Positions 58,697-64,000 of a stretch of DNA of 64,000 bases are shown here, in pieces. The notes under the pieces were generated by a model, which searched no databases, had not been told where the DNA came from, and saw only the letters and a list, made by a program, of their open reading frames with translations. Position 1 is the first letter of the stretch; every line of letters starts with the position of its first letter. A program made the translations under genes and the position numbers. This DNA comes from Hanleya hanleyi (Eukaryota > Mollusca > Polyplacophora > Lepidopleurida > Hanleyidae). Location of the stretch: positions 1 through 64,000 of the forward strand of contig JAVTVY010020289.1 of the NCBI GenBank assembly GCA_036873755.1, written 5' to 3'.

Positions 58697-59250
58697 AATA
58701 GGCTAGTTTCCTGCAAGACAGAAGCGATCAACAGGTTTAAATGATGCCAGAAAGACATCATGATGTTCCAAAAATCCCAAGCCCGTATCGTTGATCAATA
58801 TTCTTAATCCAAATGAGTTTCGTTTTAAAGTCGTTATCTAGAGTATGATGTGCCTCAGCCACGCTTTGATTGTGATTGTTCATATGAACACTATGAGGAT
58901 CTTGAAATATATGGGTTTGTACAGCCCCTAGCCCCTGGTTAAGCGGAATTAGGCACAAGTTACGGAACGTAACGCCATAGATCTTGCACGCTACGCTCGT
59001 ATTTTGCTATCAGCATGCGATATGTATCGCCAAATTTGAGAAACTTTGAGTGGAGGCGCTTAATGGGATAGCCCTGTTTTATAAGTTTCTGCAACAACGT
59101 TTTGTGACGTTGATTTAAATCGTCACATTTAATGCAGGATCTAGCAAATGCTACTAGGCGAGATATGTATACGCCATATGCAGGTCCCACTGGAATATTA
59201 CTGTCCAGAAAGGGATAGTTTACAATGTCGAAATACATATCGCTACACAC
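58697..59250 (-). pseudogene. Retroelement A copy 4, C-terminus and start of tail
   Basis: Open on the minus strand from 59250 to 58960: DIVNYPFLDSNIPVGPAYG, VYISRLVAFARSCIKCDD, FGDTYRMLIAKYERSVQDLW. The tail then runs to 58697 and is interrupted by the half-site-rich element before continuing at 57302. It is 5'-truncated at about 59250, where gypsy sequence begins. Confidence 0.8.
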
Positions 59251-59289
59251 AGGGATAGAAAAGCTGAACGACTTTCAAGTAAAACTGAT

Positions 59290-61757
59290 TATAGATGACA
59301 CTGTACAGCCAGTATCACAACCGAGCCTACGGATACCTTTCATCTACGACAAAAAGTCGAAGAACAACTTGAGTTGGATGAGAAGTTAGGCATCATCGAA
59401 AAAGTTGATGGACCAACACCCTGGGTTAGTCCAGTAGTGGTTGCACCCATGCCAAATAATCCTGAGAAAGTCCCCGTTTGTGTTGATATGCGTTGTACCA
59501 ACCAAGCCATCCGGCGTGAACGACACATAACGCCAACAGTGGGCGACATCATCAATGATTTAATTGGAGCTAGAGTGTTCTCTAAGCTCGAATTGAACCA
59601 AGGGTACAACAAACTTGAGTTAGGGCCAGAATCTCGCTACATAACTACGTTTTCGTCCCATAAAGGATTGAGGCGCTATACCCGTCTAAGTTTTGGCATA
59701 TTTTCAGCAGCGGAGATTTCAGAATACTGTCGGTGAAGCCTTTAGTGGTCTCTCGGGTGTCCTGAATATCAGCTACGATGTGCTCATCCATGGAAAGACC
59801 GAAGCGGAACACGTGCAGCACTACAACGGCTTCGTGAATAGCACATAACGCTTAATCCAGACAAATGTGTCTACAACAAGCATCAGCTGGAATTCTACGG
59901 GTACGTGTTTTCAGCAGCGGGTATGACCCCAGACTCCAAGAAGGCCGAAACAGTTTTCAACATGGAAGATCCAAGCAATGCAACAGAGATACGCAGTTTA
60001 TTGGGCATGACCAACTACAGTTCGCGATTCATTCCCAACTACACAACGCTGACGGAACCCCTCCGTGCACTAACTCACAAGGATGTGCCCTGGGAATGGA
60101 CTGACAAAACGCGCTTTCATCTCTGAAACAGTTGCTAGTGTTCACCCCAGTCACGGCGTACTTCGATTCTGCTAAATGAACGGAAATCGTAGTCGATAAG
60201 AAAACGGTAGGACTTGTCCAAAAAGTCAATGATTCAGAGGAAACACATGTGATCTCCCATGTCAGTCGCACATTGTCGCCAGTTGAACAACGCTACTCGC
60301 AGACAGAACGCGAAAGCCTCACGATAGTCTGGGCCTGCGAACACTTCAATCTCTAAATCTATGGAAAACCATTGACACTGATCACTGATCGCAAACCGCA
60401 AAGCTTCAGCGGGACTCGAAAGATTGTCTTTGCCCTAACAATACCCAGTAACTGTGAAATATAAACCTGGAGCACAGAATCCAGCTGACTACATGTCACG
60501 TCTTCCGAGATTCACTACATTTCCTAGTTCCCGATCCGAGCGAATCGCGGAAGAATATGTCAACTTCAAATGCCACACCGAAAACTATGTCACTTGACGA
60601 GATACGGATGGCAACAAAAGTAGACCCTTCACTTTCGGTCATTCGTTTCAGCACAAAAGGAACTTTTTGTTCAACCTGATGGTATAATGCTGTGCAAAAC
60701 GAGAATTGTTATTCCTCACAGCCTACAACCGAAAGTAGTGCAGCAAGCTGACACAGGCCATCAGGGCGATGAAAAGACAAAACGACTTCTGAGAACAGAA
60801 GTGTGGTTTCCAGGAATGAACACAGCTGCATCGCATGTCAAGCTGCCAACTCAGAGAAGACAACCCGCCAAGAGCCACTGCAAATGTCTGATCTCCCCCA
60901 GGCACCATGGACTGAGGTAAGTGCAGATTTTTGTGGACCACTACCATGTGGAGATTATCTATTGGTGGTCTACGCCGAGTACATGTACATGAAGATTCAC
61001 GGAGGTCGAGAAAATTAGTTCAACTTCCGCTAAAGTCACAATTCCTGCTCTTGATAAGATATTCGCAACTCACGGTGTCCCATTGACTTTGAAAACCGAT
61101 AGCGGTCCCCCATTTAACAGCGACGAGTTCAGTGAATTCATGAAAAGCCTTGGTATTAATCACAGAAAATCTATCTATACTGGCCTAGAGCAAACGGAGA
61201 TGTTGAACGATTCATGAAAACGCTGGAAAAGACACTTCGTACTGCTTACATAGAATAGAAGGGAAGAACTGGAAACTATCGTACGACACCGCATATCACT
61301 GCCAACAACTCTCCAACAGAAGTTCTCTTCAATCGTGTGTTTCGTACCAACCTTTCGCAACTCCCACAAAAGTGTCAGGACGCAGAACTACGTGATACTG
61401 ACACAAAGGCAAAACAGAAGATAAAAAGATATTTCGACAAAACGTCACTTGTGTGCCATCGTTAATATCAGTTGGGAATACTGTTCTCCTCCGTGTTAAG
61501 AAAACCAACAACTGTCCACTCCGTTATCACCAGTGAAGTACCAGGTGATCAGCATCAAGGGTACCATGGTAACAGCAGAACGTCGTGAAAATCGTGTTAG
61601 GCGAAACTGTTCATTCTTCAAAGTGATCAATAGTTCCCACAACCAGACTGTTGACTACATCGACACAACAACTGTTTCATCTCAACAGGAGAAATGGATA
61701 TATCATCAGAGAGACAGACGTCTTCCCAGCTATCTAGAGAATTTTGAACTTACCTGA
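59290..61757 (+). pseudogene. pol: Ty3/gypsy retrotransposon polyprotein (RT, RNase H, integrase), inactive
   Basis: Order by motif: RT with GPTPWVSPVV, VDMRCTNQAI, ARVFSKLELNQGY (59.37-59.74 kb); thumb/connection with LNPDKC and YGYVFSAAGMTPD; RNase H with YFDSAK, QTERESLTIVWACEHF and TDRKPQ (about 60.15-60.40); integrase H-H (GHQGDEKTKRLL) and C-x2-C (SCIAC), then ADFCGPLP, TDSGPPFNSDEF and the glutamate at 61205-61207; C-terminus ending RRLPSYLENFEL. At least eight frameshifts or stops. Two RT catalytic aspartates are altered: LDL reads LEL (59590-59592) and the S-D-D motif reads S-Y-D (59774-59776). Gag, protease and the 5' LTR are absent. Confidence 0.92.
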
Positions 61758-62301
61758 GATTGTTGTCACAGAATTCTAAACTTTACTTTGATTGTCATTA
61801 TTTTTGATAACTGACATCCTGACGTTCCGATAGTTAACTGTGTAGGAGTCTTAAGTTTTAAAATGCAAGTTTGTGCCAGTTATTTCAATGAACTTTAAGT
61901 TTCTATGTGATCATCTACTAAATGCTATCATTGATTTCTACAGATTCAGTCATTAGTGAAGTATGACCTGTCTGTATATTCAAGTATCAAAGGAACTACA
62001 GTTGAATGAGATCTGAGTTAACATCTTATCACGTAAATTACACGCAACTATAGGGTACAGGAACTTTCAAACTGCTTTCAAGTTCTGAACATTCCAGTTT
62101 GGAAACTCGGGACTGTGAATATGAATAATGAGAAATGATTTAAGCGCATAAGTTTTGAACTCCAGTGGGAGTAAGTTTATTCTCTGTAAGAGTTACACAT
62201 CTTTATTGACAGAATCATTATTTTGGGAATATCAGTTAAAGTAAAAAAAATGCAAGTTTAAAGTCTGTCAAATATCTTTATAAAAACATGGTAGGGAGGG
62301 A
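61758..62301 (+). other. 3' untranslated part of the gypsy element
   Basis: No open frame of note. It ends in the purine run GGTAGGGAGGGA (about 62290-62301), a plausible polypurine tract for plus-strand priming. Confidence 0.4.
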
Positions 62302-62393
62302 TGTAATGCCCTAATTCCCTAGCCGCATCCGATCAGGTCCGGTTTTGTATGACACATTACCGAAACTGGAATAAACGAGGCAGAGTTGTTACA
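62302..62393 (+). mobile_element. Possible 3' LTR remnant of the gypsy element
   Basis: Begins TGTAATGCCC right after the polypurine-like run and ends GTTACA, giving TGTAA/TTACA inverted termini, with AATAAA near 62370. At 92 bp it is short for an LTR, so it may be internally deleted, or the boundary may be wrong. No 5' partner exists in the window. Confidence 0.35.
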
Positions 62394-62489
62394 GACGACC
62401 ACGTTTGTCAAATTATTTGTCAGCTCTCTTATATGACAAAAACTTGTCATCAAGACATCACACGAATCGACATCATTGGTCTTCATTCA

Positions 62490-62620
62490 GTCTTTATAAA
62501 GTGCGATAGTAGTGTGCAAGATCTTTGACCTACGTTTCGTAACTTGTGTCCAATTATGGACGTCATTTTGTTTTATGGACGAGGAGATGCTATTGAATGT
62601 CGAATCTTGTGTTAATATTC
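62490..62620 (+). mobile_element. Retroelement A fragment
   Basis: GTGCAAGATCTTTGACCTAC, GTTTCGTAACTTGTGTCCAA, then a jump to TTATGGACG and ATTGAATGTCGAATC. The middle of the tail is deleted. Confidence 0.6.
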
Positions 62621-62747
62621 AAAAGATGCCTTGTGGTGAAAACTTGACTGTGCTTGTGCGAGGAACTGGCACGGTACTGTACTGTAAGACGCTAAAGGTT
62701 AAGAAATTACAGTTTAGCATGCAATTTTCAGAGCAAAAATCTGAGAG

Positions 62748-62855
62748 ACTGAAATACGAATCGTCCCTAATTGAAAATAAACCACTGAGATATAGACATT
62801 AACTTGTCAACATAAATGATAATAATTGATTGTTTCTGCTGTCATCTGTTGACCG
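62748..62855 (+). repeat. Direct repeat E, copy 1
   Basis: GAATCGTCCCTAATTGAA, CTGAGATATAGACAT, CTTGTCAACATAAATGATAA and TGTCATCTGTTGACCGT match 63890-64000. Confidence 0.6.
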
Positions 62856-63069
62856 TTTCGTACTTGGTAACCCAGACACATACAGTATGCAATATGTGTG
62901 TCTATCTATCGAATTCAATAAGATCATATAATCCTTCTCTTGTGGATAATGATATCATACAATGTTATATTACTACAAGACCAAATTGCCAGGTCCAGTT
63001 GATGTTTAACTTTTCTCGGTTCCTTACAACGTACCATTATCCTATACGAGAATAACACCATGAAGCCTG

Positions 63070-63300
63070 ACTGAGTGAGTATAATTTTAACGACGCTTAC
63101 AACAACTGTTCAGTAATATAAGGACGACCCTGTCACATTATCCTGACACCAGACCAACCAGTCCTTGATCTATCCTCTTCCTGCTTCTTTACAATAGGCG
63201 ATCTTTACAATAGACCATCGTCACAATATACTATCGTTACTGAATATCAATTAAAAAAAACAGGATCTTTGTTCTATAACCAAGGAGTAACAAGAGCGAG
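63070..63300 (-). mobile_element. Decayed SINE of the 27-kb type
   Basis: TGAGTGAGTATAATTTTAAC then GACGCTTACAAC, and CCTGTCACATTATCCTGACA then CCAGTCCTTGATCTATCCTC, match the SINE at 27404-27775 in the same orientation. The tRNA head is not recognisable. Confidence 0.65.
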
Positions 63301-63889
63301 TACTTCTACATCCTCAAAATTATCGGTGTCAACATGGGTGGCCCAAATACAAGGGATTTGCTGTGCGTCTCCGAATAGTATCCAGGTAATTCCTACTTAA
63401 TAAAGTCACTCACCTGGGTAAATGGAACGGTTAATCGTAATACAATACCGTACAGATATGACACGTAATAATTAACGTTTCAATGAACCATCACTAATTG
63501 TGCCAATCTTTTTGCGAGGTCATTTCTTGGGGAGAACTGAGAATACTCATGATTTCTTTGTCAAACTGACACTAAACTGCTCTTCTACATGTGTAAATCC
63601 CCGTCAAAGAACCAACACAATAAAACTTCATAATCACAGATATTAAAAAAACATTGAATGGCACTGATTGTGGGAGCTTGTTGCGGTTTTGTTGGACTGA
63701 TGTGACACGTGAATAAATGTCCGAAGTATATATAACGCCTGATTACAGTAGGACAAGTTCCGTCATTGTTTCGGTTGTCTGTGAGCGTTTCCGCAAGGGG
63801 GATAATCGATGCGCTAATGGACTGAAAGACATCAGCGATCAGAGCATTACATCTACACATGCAATACTCTTCCGCTGATTGCATTCGTG
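63301..63889. other. No recognisable feature
   Basis: A 133-residue open frame on the minus strand (63585-63986) overlaps direct repeat E and has no domain. I do not treat it as a gene. Confidence 0.4.
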
Positions 63890-64000
63890 CTGAAACCTGA
63901 TTCGTCCGTAATTGAATAATCCATTGAGAGATAGACATCAAACTGTCAACATGAAATGATAATTGATTTGTATTTAATGCCATCATCTTCTGACCGTGAT
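63890..64000 (+). repeat. Direct repeat E, copy 2
   Basis: GATTCGTCCGTAATTGAATA, TGAGAGATAGACATCAAACT, GTCAACATGAAATGATAATT, CATCTTCTGACCGT. Truncated by the window end. Confidence 0.6.

Noticed and set aside
63585..63986. 133-residue minus-strand frame
   Set aside because: Overlaps a dispersed direct repeat also found at 62.75 kb; no domain recognised.

Overview
The window is gene-poor, AT-rich, repeat-saturated animal DNA. tRNA-derived SINEs with (TCAC)n tails, a Ty3/gypsy retrotransposon, LINE fragments, MITEs, minisatellites, TATA/Inr promoters and C2H2 zinc fingers all point to a metazoan. The SINE tail type and the AGGTCA-rich element resemble, from memory, those of marine molluscs (gastropod or bivalve), but no species can be named. 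There is no operon, rRNA or CRISPR array, and no complete host protein-coding gene is convincing.

1-5.3 kb: a large palindrome. Two tandem three-finger zinc-finger genes (type 2 then type 1, minus strand) face their mirror images (type 1 then type 2, plus strand) around a centre near 2640. Each gene has its own TATA box and a block of 21-bp iterons directly upstream. The palindrome centre carries mirrored YY1-, octamer-, E-box-, ETS- and DR1-like motifs. All four copies are broken, by different lesions.

5.8-31 kb: satellite country. There are arrays with units of about 175, 33, 49, 33, 39, 24, 152, 168 and 27 bp. The 49-bp array (2.65 kb) lies in one of two duplicated segments, and the other segment keeps a single ancestral-looking unit. 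The 39-bp array (4.4 kb) has hairpin-forming monomers and a 663-bp (17-mer) higher-order repeat. A tRNA-derived SINE sits between perfect 13-bp target duplications inside the 152-bp satellite.

28-51 kb: decayed copies of one reverse-transcriptase retroelement (here 'retroelement A') with a characteristic 3' tail, in both orientations. One copy is split by a 5'-truncated LINE with a perfect 15-bp target duplication.

50-57 kb: a 356-bp palindromic MITE; a possible signal-peptide first exon with well-spaced TATA/Inr (54.04-54.18 kb); and a three-level nest, in which a TTAA-flanked MITE sits in a TA-flanked transposon with 306-bp GC-rich inverted repeats, itself inserted in an older repeat whose empty-site copy survives at 52.3 kb.

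57-64 kb: a nuclear-receptor half-site-rich element inserted in another retroelement A copy, then a 5'-truncated, frameshifted gypsy element (RT, RNase H, integrase) with a possible 3' LTR remnant, then fragments.

The parts do not form a pathway. They record successive insertions and amplifications. The most system-like object is the zinc-finger palindrome with its iteron promoters.
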